A stretch of 17,049 nt of DNA from Verrucomicrobiales bacterium (GTDB lineage: Bacteria > Verrucomicrobiota > Verrucomicrobiia > Verrucomicrobiales > DEV007), in assembly GCA_002696885.1 (NCBI GenBank), contig NZSO01000024.1, forward strand, positions 1-17,049, given 5' to 3'. The position numbers and the translations under genes were made by a program. The notes beneath the pieces were generated by a model. It worked only from the letters and a program-made list of their open reading frames with translations, was not told where the DNA came from and did not search any database. Below, one piece after another: positions 7,613-15,826 of this stretch (the first letter of the stretch is position 1; the number at the start of each line of letters is the position of its first letter).

Positions 7613-9055
7613 TTGCTCCATCTAATTTATATTATCCCAGTCCTCTTTTTATGTATCATTAGGCTAGATGCAAAAAATGTATTATTTATTGCCATAGATG
7701 ATTTACGCCCTGCCCTCGGTTGCTATGACGATCAATTAGCAATAACACCAAACATCGACGAATTAGCAAAAACTGGAACCCTATTTAAAAGAGCATATTG
7801 TCAACAGGCTCTATGCAGCCCATCTCGTCTATCACTAATGACCGGACTGAGGCCTGACTCTACCAAGGTCTGGGACTTAAAAAAACACTTTAGAGATTCA
7901 GTGCCGGATGCCGTAACCTTACCGCAGCACTTTAAATCCCATGGTTATACAACTCAGTCCATTGGTAAAATATTTCATGGTAATGGAAAACCATCTAAAG
8001 ATGATCCTTCATGGTCACTACCTCCATTATATGATAACGCAAGAGATAAAAGATTACGCTATGCTTTAGGAAAAAATCTCCAAGGAAATTCTCATAAGGA
8101 AGCATCAACCGAAAGCGCTGTTATTAATGATGATTACTATGTAGACGGGAAGGTGTGCAACAATGCAATTAGGGCTATTGAAAAATTTGCAAACTCTGGA
8201 GAAAACTTTTTTCTAGCTGTTGGGTTTCGTAAACCTCACCTACCTTTTAGCGCTCCTAAAAAGTATTGGGACCTTTATGATGAAAAGTTAATAAAACTTC
8301 CAGAAAATGGCAGCCACCCAAAAGGTTCACCAGAAATTGCTACCCGAAGCTGGTTGGAGTTAGAGGGATATTCAGACATTGGAAAAAGAGAGCCCATCCC
8401 GGATAATAAAAAGAGAAAGTTAAAGCATGGTTACTATGCATGCGTTAGCTACATTGACACATTAATTGGCAAATTACTCTTAACTCTTAAAAAGTCCTCA
8501 CTAGATCAGAAAACGGTTGTTTGTCTTTGGGGTGACCACGGATTCCATCTCGGTGAACAAGGATTGTGGACTAAAGCCAATAATTTTGAACTTAGCACCA
8601 GAGTTCCTCTTATTATCAGCATCCCTAATCAAAAGAAAAAAAACAGAAAAACAGACGCTCTCGTGGAGCTTATTGATATTTATCCAACACTATGCTCGGC
8701 ATGTGATTTACCAATACCTACTAAAGTAGAGGGAAAAAGTTTAATTCCTTTAATCAACAATCCAGAATCAAAATTTAAACCTGCAGCTTACAGCCAATTT
8801 CCCAGACACAGAGACAAAAATAGACACTCAGGCAATGGTGACATCATGGGTTATAGCTTAAGAACGGAAACTCATCGGTATACCGAGTGGAGAGAAAATA
8901 GTGGAGGCAAGATCATAAGTACTGAGCTCTATGACTACTTAAATGATCCACTTGAAACGCAAAACATCGCAACCTTAGATGAATCCGCAGAGGAAATAAA
9001 TAGATTGTCGAAATTGCTTTTCTCAGTTTGGCCCAAGCTCAAAACTAAAAGATAG
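7613..9055 (+). CDS. Sulfatase, iduronate-2-sulfatase-like (type I, formylglycine-dependent)
   Basis: The 480-residue protein starts at TTG 7613: the frame is closed by TAA at 7598-7600 and contains no ATG before the catalytic core. This start gives a good signal peptide (1-20, ending RLDA). Type I sulfatase motifs are complete: metal Asp29-Asp30 (IAIDDLRP), CSPSR at 68-72 with Cys68 as the residue converted to formylglycine, GKIFHG (118-123), FRKPHLPF (205-212), GDHGFHLGEQGLWTK (307-321) with metal ligands Asp308-His309, and a C-terminal ELYDYLNDPLETQN segment. The LRPALGCYDD, KIFHG and RKPHLPF pattern is that of iduronate-2-sulfatase-like enzymes, which desulfate uronic-acid or related residues of sulfated glycans; the real substrate is unknown. 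No maturase is in view. Third gene of the operon, 16 bases after the small membrane protein. Confidence 0.92.
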   Translation: MLHLIYIIPVLFLCIIRLDAKNVLFIAIDDLRPALGCYDDQLAITPNIDELAKTGTLFKRAYCQQALCSPSRLSLMTGLRPDSTKVWDLKKHFRDSVPDAVTLPQHFKSHGYTTQSIGKIFHGNGKPSKDDPSWSLPPLYDNARDKRLRYALGKNLQGNSHKEASTESAVINDDYYVDGKVCNNAIRAIEKFANSGENFFLAVGFRKPHLPFSAPKKYWDLYDEKLIKLPENGSHPKGSPEIATRSWLELEGYSDIGKREPIPDNKKRKLKHGYYACVSYIDTLIGKLLLTLKKSSLDQKTVVCLWGDHGFHLGEQGLWTKANNFELSTRVPLIISIPNQKKKNRKTDALVELIDIYPTLCSACDLPIPTKVEGKSLIPLINNPESKFKPAAYSQFPRHRDKNRHSGNGDIMGYSLRTETHRYTEWRENSGGKIISTELYDYLNDPLETQNIATLDESAEEINRLSKLLFSVWPKLKTKR

Positions 9056-9094
9056 AAAAAGCCAAAAAACATTCGTGATCGTAATAACTTCTTG

Positions 9095-9514
9095 ATGACT
9101 GATAAATTTGTTAATTTCTTAGAGAACTTCAGTTCAGAAACTTTAGCCGAACTCGATTCCATCTATCACGAGGACATTTCATACATAGATCCCATTAATA
9201 AGGGGCAAGGCATTGAACACCTGAGACTGATAATGCAGGACTTGCTCAAGGTATTTAAAAATGTGAAATTCGAACTTCTGGAAATCTCTGAAAATAACCA
9301 ATTGGCCTTTGTTTGTTGGAACATGTCCTATAAATTCCGGGGAAAAGATTATTTAATTAATGGTGTTAGTAAATTGGATTTCGATGGTTCTGGTAAAATA
9401 ATTAAGCACGAAGATTATTGGGATGCTTCATTCCCTCTGTATGGAACATTTCCATTTTTGGGTTTATTAATGAAAGGAATTAAACGCTTGGTTTCTGTTA
9501 AACCACCAAAATAG
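9095..9514 (+). CDS. SnoaL-like / NTF2-like fold protein
   Basis: The ATG at 9095 gives 139 residues; the preceding TTG (9092) is a less likely start. The protein has no signal peptide and no membrane helix. The pattern fits the NTF2-like SnoaL superfamily: an N-terminal helix, then IYHEDISYIDPINKGQG, a helix region with LLKVFKNVKFELLEI, paired strands (QLAFVCWNMSYKFRG, YLINGVSKLDFDGSGKI), and a closing HEDYWDASFPLYGTFPFLG motif followed by a basic end (KGIKRLVSVKPPK). The HEDYWD...LYG..P.LG ending resembles NTF2-like proteins that I recall from photolyase and cyclopropane-fatty-acid-type gene clusters in other bacteria; this is memory, not a search. The fold can be enzymatic or just ligand-binding, so no reaction is assigned. 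It sits between two sulfatase genes, 39 bases after the first. Confidence 0.75.
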   Translation: MTDKFVNFLENFSSETLAELDSIYHEDISYIDPINKGQGIEHLRLIMQDLLKVFKNVKFELLEISENNQLAFVCWNMSYKFRGKDYLINGVSKLDFDGSGKIIKHEDYWDASFPLYGTFPFLGLLMKGIKRLVSVKPPK

Positions 9515-9583
9515 ACTGTTCATTTTATAGATTTTTTCATTTTTATCTCGGTCAACATTACAGCTAGTGTATAAAACCATGAC

Positions 9584-10972
9584 ATGAAAGTATGGTTCAT
9601 ATTGACTATAGTATTTTTTCAATTTAATTTCGTAGCTCATTCATCAAAAAGCACTAAGCCCAATTTTATATTGGTTTTTTGCGACGACCTTGGTTACGCA
9701 GACATTGGTCCTTTCGGGGCTAAAGATCACTCAACTCCTGCGTTAAATAAAATGGCCAAGGAGGGAATGAAACTGTCAGATTTTTATTCAACCTGTCCAG
9801 TATGCACACCATCACGTGCTAGTTTGATGACAGGCTGTTATCCTAGAAGAGTTAACATGCATGTAGACGAAAAAAATCTGTGTGTCCTTTTTCCGGGGGC
9901 AAAAAAAGGTCTCAACCCAAATGAAATAACCGTTGCTGAAATACTCAAAGAACAAGGGTACGTAACCAAATGCATTGGCAAATGGCACCTAGGCGATCAC
10001 CCTAAATTTATGCCAACTAACCATGGCTTTGATTCATACTATGGAATCCCATATAGTAATGATATGAACCGAAAGGAGATTCCACTTCCTCTAGTAAGAG
10101 ATCTAGAAGTTATAGAGGATGGTGTACATAGAGACGAAACCATCACGGAAAAGTACACTACAGAGGCCGTTAATTTTATTAAGGAAAACTCCAACAAGCC
10201 TTTCTTTCTTTATTTACCTCATACTGCGGTTCATTTACCTTTGGTCCCCGGAAAAAGATTTAAGAATACTAGTAGTAATGGTCCTTACGGGGACTGGGTA
10301 AATGAAGTTGATTGGTCAATGGGAGAATTATTCAAAACAATTAAAGAATTAGGAATAGACGAGAACACCTTAGTTCTATTTACCTCTGACAATGGCTCTG
10401 CTAGAGAAAAACAAGGAAGTAATTTACCTTTAAGAGGACGAAAGGGACGCACAGATGAGGGCGGCATGAGAGTTCCATGTGTCGTGCGTTGGCCTGGAAA
10501 AATTCCTCCAAACACAAAAAGCTCTGCTATAACAAGCACACTCGATATACTTCCCACATTTGCGGCAATAGCCGGAGCTCACCCACCTAAGGATAGAATC
10601 ATTGATGGCAAAAATATTTGGCCTATTCTCAGCGGAAAAAACAACAACCACCCACGGGACGCCTTTTTTTATTACCAAATGGATCAACTTCAAGCCGTAC
10701 GTTCTGGTAAATGGAAACTAACACTTGCTATGGAATCAAAAAAACGTAATTGGGGAAAACCGGAAGGAAAAAAAGAATTAGCATTATATGATCTAAAGAA
10801 TGACATTCATGAAGATAACAACGTGGCTGAAAGCAATCCCCAAATCGTAAAAAAACTTCAATCTCTCGCAGAATCAGCTCGTAAAGACTTAGGGGATCTC
10901 AACCTCAAGGGAAAAGGGCAAAGAGAGGCTGGTTGGGTAGATACCGCATCACCAAGATTAAAGGGAAAATAA
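9584..10972 (+). CDS. Sulfatase, arylsulfatase A-like (type I, formylglycine-dependent)
   Basis: This 462-residue exported protein has a signal peptide (about 1-20) and then the sulfatase core: metal ligands in FCDDLGYADIG (Asp34-Asp35), CTPSR at 74-78 with Cys74 as formylglycine precursor followed by ASLMTGCYPRRV, GKWHLG at 122-127, PHTAVHLPL (212-220), FTSDNG with Asp269-Asn270, and Lys287 in LRGRKGRTDEGG. Lengths and motif spacing are those of arylsulfatase A/N-acetylgalactosamine-sulfatase-type enzymes, a different subfamily from the sulfatase upstream. The exact sulfated sugar cannot be inferred. The start ATG overlaps the stop of a minimal ATG-ACA-TGA unit at 9579-9587, and there is no Shine-Dalgarno sequence. 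Fifth gene of the plus-strand operon. Confidence 0.92.
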   Translation: MKVWFILTIVFFQFNFVAHSSKSTKPNFILVFCDDLGYADIGPFGAKDHSTPALNKMAKEGMKLSDFYSTCPVCTPSRASLMTGCYPRRVNMHVDEKNLCVLFPGAKKGLNPNEITVAEILKEQGYVTKCIGKWHLGDHPKFMPTNHGFDSYYGIPYSNDMNRKEIPLPLVRDLEVIEDGVHRDETITEKYTTEAVNFIKENSNKPFFLYLPHTAVHLPLVPGKRFKNTSSNGPYGDWVNEVDWSMGELFKTIKELGIDENTLVLFTSDNGSAREKQGSNLPLRGRKGRTDEGGMRVPCVVRWPGKIPPNTKSSAITSTLDILPTFAAIAGAHPPKDRIIDGKNIWPILSGKNNNHPRDAFFYYQMDQLQAVRSGKWKLTLAMESKKRNWGKPEGKKELALYDLKNDIHEDNNVAESNPQIVKKLQSLAESARKDLGDLNLKGKGQREAGWVDTASPRLKGK

Positions 10973-11059
10973 TTACTGATAAACTTTTAGATCATTTTCA
11001 TCAATGTCGTAATATTTTTATCAAAGTGACATTTATCTAATGTTAGCAATAACTTTTCA

Positions 11060-12361
11060 ATGAAGAAAAAAATCATCCATCTGGCACTTTACTCGATTTT
11101 ACCAATTACTACTTTCTTCATAGGCATCAAACTACAGCCTAATCAAAATTCACAAATTCTCGATAAATCTGATAAGATTGAGACAGGTGAATCATCAACA
11201 AAGCCTATAATTTCTCATCTAACAGAAAAAGCATTACAAGACGAGGGCAAGTTATCAAAAAAAACTAATCTTCAAACTAACTCACTTTTAATTGATCCAT
11301 TAGATAAGCCCTCATTAGACTCTTCTGAAATTAAAAGCCTAGGCCAATCTATGGTTTCCGAACTGAACCCTCTCAAGAGACGTTCAATCTTTAACTCTCT
11401 ACTTGAAGGAATGACATTAGAAAATGCTCAAGAAATTAGGGAACAAGTAAAAAGATTAGATCAGAACAGTTCAGAATTTAGAGATTTTCACTTCATATGG
11501 GGATCAATGGCTGGTGCTGAGGCTGTCATAAACGGAACAAAAACCTCGGAACGTGATCTTCATGTGACGATGACTGGATGGGTCTCGAGCAAACCTGATG
11601 AGGCAATTGCATGGTTTGATAAAATTGACACTTTGAATGATAGGCGCCTTAACAAAAACGATCTGAAGAGAAGTGTCGTTGATGGGCTTTCAAACATTGA
11701 CCCAAATCGTGCTGTCGACTTTATAAGCACATTAGTTCAATCCGGTGACAAAGAAGCGAACAAACTAATTCACAATGTCGCCCGTAAAGTCACTCAAACA
11801 ATGAATCTTGAGGAAGCTGGCGCATGGGCCGACAACCTCACAAACAAAAATATGCGTAAGTCTGCAATGGACTCCATAGTTCCAAGATTTGCCTACTCAG
11901 ACCCTGAATCAGCATCAAAGTGGGCTTCAAGTTTACAATCAGACATGGCATCCACTGCCATCCAGAAAGTCAGTGAAGCATGGTCACATAGAGATCCTGC
12001 TGCAAGTGTTCAATGGCTCGAGTCTTTGCCCGAAAGCAGTGGTGTTAACTCAGGAATCGAAAATGCTTTAAGTCATTGGGCACGTCGTGATCCCAAGAGC
12101 GCCAGTGACCACCTTATAAACATGCCCGATTCAACTCAAAAAGATCGAGCCATCAAAGGTTTTGCCTCGAGAGTTGCCTACGAGGATCCTCAATCTGCCC
12201 TAGTTTGGGCAAATACTATTCAGGATGAAAAAATTCGTGATGGTGCTCTCAAGAATGCCGGACGCGCCTACTATAAACGTGACAAAACAGGTGCTTTGCA
12301 ATGGCTTGAGTCGAGTGGCCTTTCCCCAAAAATTATTAGCGAAATTCTTCCTAAGAAATAA
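11060..12361 (+). CDS. Membrane-anchored or exported helical-repeat protein, unknown function
   Basis: The 433-residue protein begins with a Lys-rich start and one hydrophobic segment (5-23), a signal peptide or membrane anchor. A low-complexity Ser/Lys/Asn-rich linker runs to about 95. The C-terminal part (164-424) consists of about eight degenerate repeats of 31-36 residues, each a pair of predicted helices with a consensus like 'A...w..rDP.sA..Wl.sLp....'. Full repeats carry W-A or W-L-E after the DPxxA motif, and the best preserved are 264-390. Such arrays form alpha-solenoids similar to TPR/HEAT and usually bind partners; I recall similar uncharacterised proteins in Verrucomicrobiota but no name. 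Last gene of the operon, 87 bases after the second sulfatase. The function is not known. Confidence 0.75.
   Translation: MKKKIIHLALYSILPITTFFIGIKLQPNQNSQILDKSDKIETGESSTKPIISHLTEKALQDEGKLSKKTNLQTNSLLIDPLDKPSLDSSEIKSLGQSMVSELNPLKRRSIFNSLLEGMTLENAQEIREQVKRLDQNSSEFRDFHFIWGSMAGAEAVINGTKTSERDLHVTMTGWVSSKPDEAIAWFDKIDTLNDRRLNKNDLKRSVVDGLSNIDPNRAVDFISTLVQSGDKEANKLIHNVARKVTQTMNLEEAGAWADNLTNKNMRKSAMDSIVPRFAYSDPESASKWASSLQSDMASTAIQKVSEAWSHRDPAASVQWLESLPESSGVNSGIENALSHWARRDPKSASDHLINMPDSTQKDRAIKGFASRVAYEDPQSALVWANTIQDEKIRDGALKNAGRAYYKRDKTGALQWLESSGLSPKIISEILPKK
11549..12331 (+). repeat. Eight tandem 31-36-residue helical repeats within the last operon gene
   Basis: Repeat units by residue: 164-194, 195-230, 231-263, 264-295, 296-327, 328-359, 360-390 and 391-424. 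The recurrent core is (R/S/E)DP-x-x-A-x-x-W(A/L), seen as YSDPESASKWA, HRDPAASVQWL, RRDPKSASDHL, YEDPQSALVWA and KRDKTGALQWL. Units 5 and 8 share QWLES. The DNA copies have diverged, so the array is old rather than freshly expanded. Confidence 0.7.
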
Positions 12362-12362
12362 T

Positions 12363-12386
12363 GAGATAGGGTTACCGATCTATCTC
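12363..12386. terminator. Possible bidirectional hairpin between convergent genes
   Basis: GAGATAG (12363-12369) and CTATCTC (12380-12386) form a perfect 7-bp stem with a 10-base loop. The right arm contains the TAG stop of the tricorn-protease gene (12380-12382), and the hairpin fills the 18-base gap between two convergent genes. No strong U-run follows on either strand, so intrinsic termination is doubtful; it may only stabilise mRNA ends. Confidence 0.35.
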
Positions 12387-15300
12387 TTACTGGCTGGTTT
12401 CATTTCAACTTTGACTTTTTTAGACTGTTCATTCACATCCTGAAGTAGAACCTCTATAGCCTTTTCTAGTTGCCTATCTTTACCCGAGGACAATTCACCT
12501 GGCAATGGCCATACTATGTGATCGGGCACCGCTCCATTTCTCTCCATATCTTCACCATTTGGTAAAAACCAGCCTCTACCTGGCATTCTGATCGTCCCCA
12601 AATCCATGATAGATTTTGAACCCGTAGAAATAACCCCTCCTGCAGTTGGAACTCCCACCAGCTTCCCTCTTTTTAAATTCTTGATAGCGTGACTGAATAT
12701 TTCAGCATTACTGAAACTTTTTTCGTTACATAATACCACAATTGGCTTTGTCCAAGTAGCATACACTCTCCTATCTCCAGGGTAGCCAACACCTCCTCCT
12801 CTAGGTATTGTTGTTGCATGAACAGGAGGAACAAGAACAGTTAATAAATGATCAGCTGTAAAACCACCTCCATTATTTCTTACATCAATGACAAGCCCCT
12901 CTTTCCCATCACCCTCAGCATAGATTTCTCGTTCGAATTTTTGGAACTCGCTCCACATCATCCTTTCAACATGAAGATAACCCAACCTTCCATCTGACAA
13001 CTTATTGACCAACTCCTTGTTTTCTCTTACAACATCATCTTCCAGTAGTGCCCTAGCTGTTGAATAAGTAGTCGGCCTCACTGTGACAGTCCTCTCAGTT
13101 TTTTTCTCATCTGTTGCCAATACTTGCAAATCAATATCTCTATCGATTCGACCATTTAACATCTCTTTTATATCGTCACCACGCTTTACCTCGACCCCAT
13201 TGATTTTGGATATAACTTCACCTTGCCTAATTTTGGATTTCTCCTGATCACTAGGTCCTTTTGTAATCACTTTTTTAACCTTCAAACCATCACCTTCATA
13301 ATTCTCATCGAAGATAAGACCTAGGTGAGCGGTCTGATCAGTCCAACCTTTAGGCTTGTAGAGACTACTGCTAGAACTTCTAAATCCCATGTGTGAAGCA
13401 TTTAACTCACCAAGCATCATAGAGATACTCCTACTGAACGAATAACGGTCGACAGCATTGGCTGCCATCTCTTGGTATTTATCCTTAATTTTATTCCAAT
13501 CTTTATTATTTAATGCCGAGTCGTAAAAGCCGTCCCTCATAGCTCTCCAGGCCTGTAAGAATCCTACCCTATAATGGGCGGACATTGATCTCTTCATCAA
13601 AACTTTGAAGGGATAAACTTCACTTTTACCTCTGACAAAAGCGCCTGGAACACCACTAGAATAATAAACTATCTTACTATCTTTAGACAGCCACCTTGGC
13701 ATATAAATAGATTTCGAAATGAGAAGGGTTGGCGTTGTTGATTTGACAGGAAAACCAATGGTGTACACACCTTGTACTCCTTTAACTTTTCCAGAAAAAG
13801 CCAACTTTTTTGAATCAGGTGACCAAAATAAATTACTTTCAGTAACGTCTGGTATGGATATACGACGAATTCTTTCATTAATCCCATCAAAATCAATCAA
13901 CGAATCTTTTGATTCTACCTTTTTTTGTTCTTTAGGTGGTTCAGGTTTGGGTTCAACTTTCTTTTGATTTGCTGGAAGATTAAACATAATCCTCAACCCC
14001 TTAATAAAACGACTTTCTTCAACCTCATCTTTTTCGGGCGCTTTATCTATTTTTGGTTTTGAATTCGAAGGCTTCCTTGGACGAGACTTTTTCATAAGAT
14101 CCACAGCCTTGTCTAGCTCTCTCTCACGACTACTGATCTGTTCGTCAGATTTTTTTAACCATACGTAATAAATATCTGTCTCTGTATCAAATCTTCTTCC
14201 TGTAAATGCTAGCAACTTACCGTCAGGGGACCACTTGACTCCACCGTCTGAGTCTGGATGTCTTGATAGATTGAAGGCGGGTTTTGATCCATCCACCGGA
14301 ACAATCCAGATATCCCTGTTGAAATTGTTATCATAAACAGAATAGGCTATCCATCGACTATTAGGTGACCAATCGTATCGAGGAGCATTCCATGAACTAA
14401 TTAATTTCCTTTGATTTTTTCCATCAGCATCCGCAATCCACAAATCCCCTTGCCCTTTTATCATGGAGATGCTCTTGCCATCAGGACTATAAATAATGTC
14501 CTCAACCACCTCACCTTCTTTGCTTAGGGTTTCAGTTTTGAATTCTTCATTTTGCCACCAATAAAGATTATCATCCGATCTAGTGGCTCGACATAACCTC
14601 GCAGACAATCCGTCATCAGAGATATAGATAATGCTATTACCATCTGGTGAAAATACTGGCTCCCTTTCTTCAGCAGCGCTATCTGTAACTCTTTTGGGTT
14701 CTTTTAAAACCGTATCCATTACCCAAAGGTCACCTCCAGCAACAAAGGCAATCTCAAGTCCATCCTTAGAAAAGACGGCCTGCCCGGCGGTTCTTATTTC
14801 TAGCCTTTCTTCTTCCCTACTGCCAGTTCTCTCACCTCTGTTCCAAATTACAATCTTTTCTGGTTTTATTTCCTCCTTACTAAAATCGATTTTGTAAAAT
14901 GAAGAAAGATGTCTAAAAACTATAACATTGCCATCCCTAGATACACTCGGAAGCATGACCGAATCATCTTCAAACTGAGTTATCTTTTTTTCATCTTCAC
15001 CATTAATTGATCTTTTATATAAATTAAAGGCACCACTTTTCCCTGAAATATAATAGTATGAGCCATCATTAGCATCCCATCTTGGAGAACGACTCCCCCC
15101 TTCGTCTGCAACTAATCTCGTAAACTTATTATCGGCCCAAAGCCAAATTTGAGCAGACTGACTTCCCTTGTATCCCTTTCTGTAAAGACCTACTCCACCT
15201 CTCTGAAAAATGATCTTCCCATTTTTTGAAACACGCCCCTCATCACCATGTGCATCAAATAACAATTCTTCTCTACCTATATCCTTACTACTAATTTTGA

Positions 15301-15739
15301 AAAATCTATCTACCCTAGGCCCACGCTGATCTCGTTTGGAACGAACTAGTAAATGATTACCTTCAGGATACCAATCCATCAAAAAATAACCCTCAGAATG
15401 ATTGGTTATTTGCTTCAAATTTCCACCATAAATCGAAACCGTGTAAACTTGCCAAGACCCAGTTCTCTGACTCGCAAAAGCAATGTTTTTTCCATTGGGC
15501 GAAATTTTTGGAGAGGTCTCTTGGGCTTGATGAGTCGTTATGCGTCTTATTTTTCCTCCATCCGTACTGGCTGTCCAAATATCTCCATCCCAAACAAAAG
15601 CAAAAAACTTTCCATCAGGTGATACATCCGGCTGAGTGGCTAATTCAACGATTTCAGCACCTTTGGGAACTTCCTGAGAAAGCCCTAATGTTGGTAATAA
15701 AAACGAGAATGTAAGGAGAATAGAAAATTGAAACCGCAT
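12380..15739 (-). CDS. Tricorn protease homologue (beta-propellers, PDZ, S41 core), exported
   Basis: This 1119-residue protein has a signal peptide (1-21, ending LGLSQ). An N-terminal WD40-like/TolB-type propeller follows, with repeated 'SPDGK.iaF' segments (39-43, 80-85, 364-367, 418-421, 458, 504-507, 640-643). A Lys/Pro/Glu-rich linker lies at about 545-615, a second propeller section to about 700, then the tricorn core helices (725-790), a PDZ domain (about 800-885) and an S41 peptidase domain (about 905-1095). By alignment to tricorn protease, Ser782-His783 (ASHMG), nucleophile Ser1010 (FSNAE) and Glu1066 (MERNG) form an intact catalytic set. The archaeal enzyme trims peptides in the cytosol; this version has a signal peptide and probably acts in the periplasm. 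It is convergent with the sulfatase operon. A TATAAT box lies at 15753-15758, 13 bases upstream of the ATG. Confidence 0.9.
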   Translation of the reverse strand: MRFQFSILLTFSFLLPTLGLSQEVPKGAEIVELATQPDVSPDGKFFAFVWDGDIWTASTDGGKIRRITTHQAQETSPKISPNGKNIAFASQRTGSWQVYTVSIYGGNLKQITNHSEGYFLMDWYPEGNHLLVRSKRDQRGPRVDRFFKISSKDIGREELLFDAHGDEGRVSKNGKIIFQRGGVGLYRKGYKGSQSAQIWLWADNKFTRLVADEGGSRSPRWDANDGSYYYISGKSGAFNLYKRSINGEDEKKITQFEDDSVMLPSVSRDGNVIVFRHLSSFYKIDFSKEEIKPEKIVIWNRGERTGSREEERLEIRTAGQAVFSKDGLEIAFVAGGDLWVMDTVLKEPKRVTDSAAEEREPVFSPDGNSIIYISDDGLSARLCRATRSDDNLYWWQNEEFKTETLSKEGEVVEDIIYSPDGKSISMIKGQGDLWIADADGKNQRKLISSWNAPRYDWSPNSRWIAYSVYDNNFNRDIWIVPVDGSKPAFNLSRHPDSDGGVKWSPDGKLLAFTGRRFDTETDIYYVWLKKSDEQISSRERELDKAVDLMKKSRPRKPSNSKPKIDKAPEKDEVEESRFIKGLRIMFNLPANQKKVEPKPEPPKEQKKVESKDSLIDFDGINERIRRISIPDVTESNLFWSPDSKKLAFSGKVKGVQGVYTIGFPVKSTTPTLLISKSIYMPRWLSKDSKIVYYSSGVPGAFVRGKSEVYPFKVLMKRSMSAHYRVGFLQAWRAMRDGFYDSALNNKDWNKIKDKYQEMAANAVDRYSFSRSISMMLGELNASHMGFRSSSSSLYKPKGWTDQTAHLGLIFDENYEGDGLKVKKVITKGPSDQEKSKIRQGEVISKINGVEVKRGDDIKEMLNGRIDRDIDLQVLATDEKKTERTVTVRPTTYSTARALLEDDVVRENKELVNKLSDGRLGYLHVERMMWSEFQKFEREIYAEGDGKEGLVIDVRNNGGGFTADHLLTVLVPPVHATTIPRGGGVGYPGDRRVYATWTKPIVVLCNEKSFSNAEIFSHAIKNLKRGKLVGVPTAGGVISTGSKSIMDLGTIRMPGRGWFLPNGEDMERNGAVPDHIVWPLPGELSSGKDRQLEKAIEVLLQDVNEQSKKVKVEMKPASKR

Positions 15740-15747
15740 AACAGTAT

Positions 15748-15759
15748 GTATAATTATAC
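15748..15759 (-). promoter_or_regulatory. Palindrome with TATAAT box just upstream of the tricorn-protease gene
   Basis: GTATAATTATAC is a perfect 12-bp palindrome ending 8 bases before the ATG at 15739. Read on the minus strand it contains TATAAT (15753-15758), a consensus -10 hexamer, which would place transcription start a few bases before the ATG. No good -35 element is visible 16-18 bases upstream. It may be an operator overlapping the promoter, or a chance feature of AT-rich DNA. Confidence 0.3.
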
Positions 15760-15817
15760 TAGAAATTATAAAAGTTTATTGAAATTTAAAGAAATTTTTA
15801 AAATTTTATAATTTCTA
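15760..15817. repeat. 14-bp perfect inverted repeat, AT-rich, 30-base loop
   Basis: TAGAAATTATAAAA (15760-15773) is matched exactly by its reverse complement TTTTATAATTTCTA (15804-15817). The spacer is AT-rich and carries AAATTT-type direct repeats. It occupies most of the 87-base gap between the unknown exported gene and the tricorn gene, both on the minus strand. It could be a transcript-end hairpin for the upstream gene, a 5' leader structure, or a protein-binding site next to the palindrome at 15748. Confidence 0.45.
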
Positions 15818-15826
15818 ATTATTCGA

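Noticed and set aside
9579..9587. Minimal ATG-ACA-TGA unit overlapping the second sulfatase start
   Set aside because: A two-codon frame of this type occurs often by chance; there is no ribosome binding site to suggest translational coupling.
10977..11023. 7-bp inverted repeat TGATAAA/TTTATCA in the gap before the repeat-protein gene
   Set aside because: Short AT-rich arms with a 33-base loop and no U-run; not credible as a terminator or operator.
14631..14897. Plus-strand frame of 88 codons inside the tricorn gene
   Set aside because: It is antisense to the conserved propeller coding region; its Ser/Leu-rich translation is typical of an antisense shadow.
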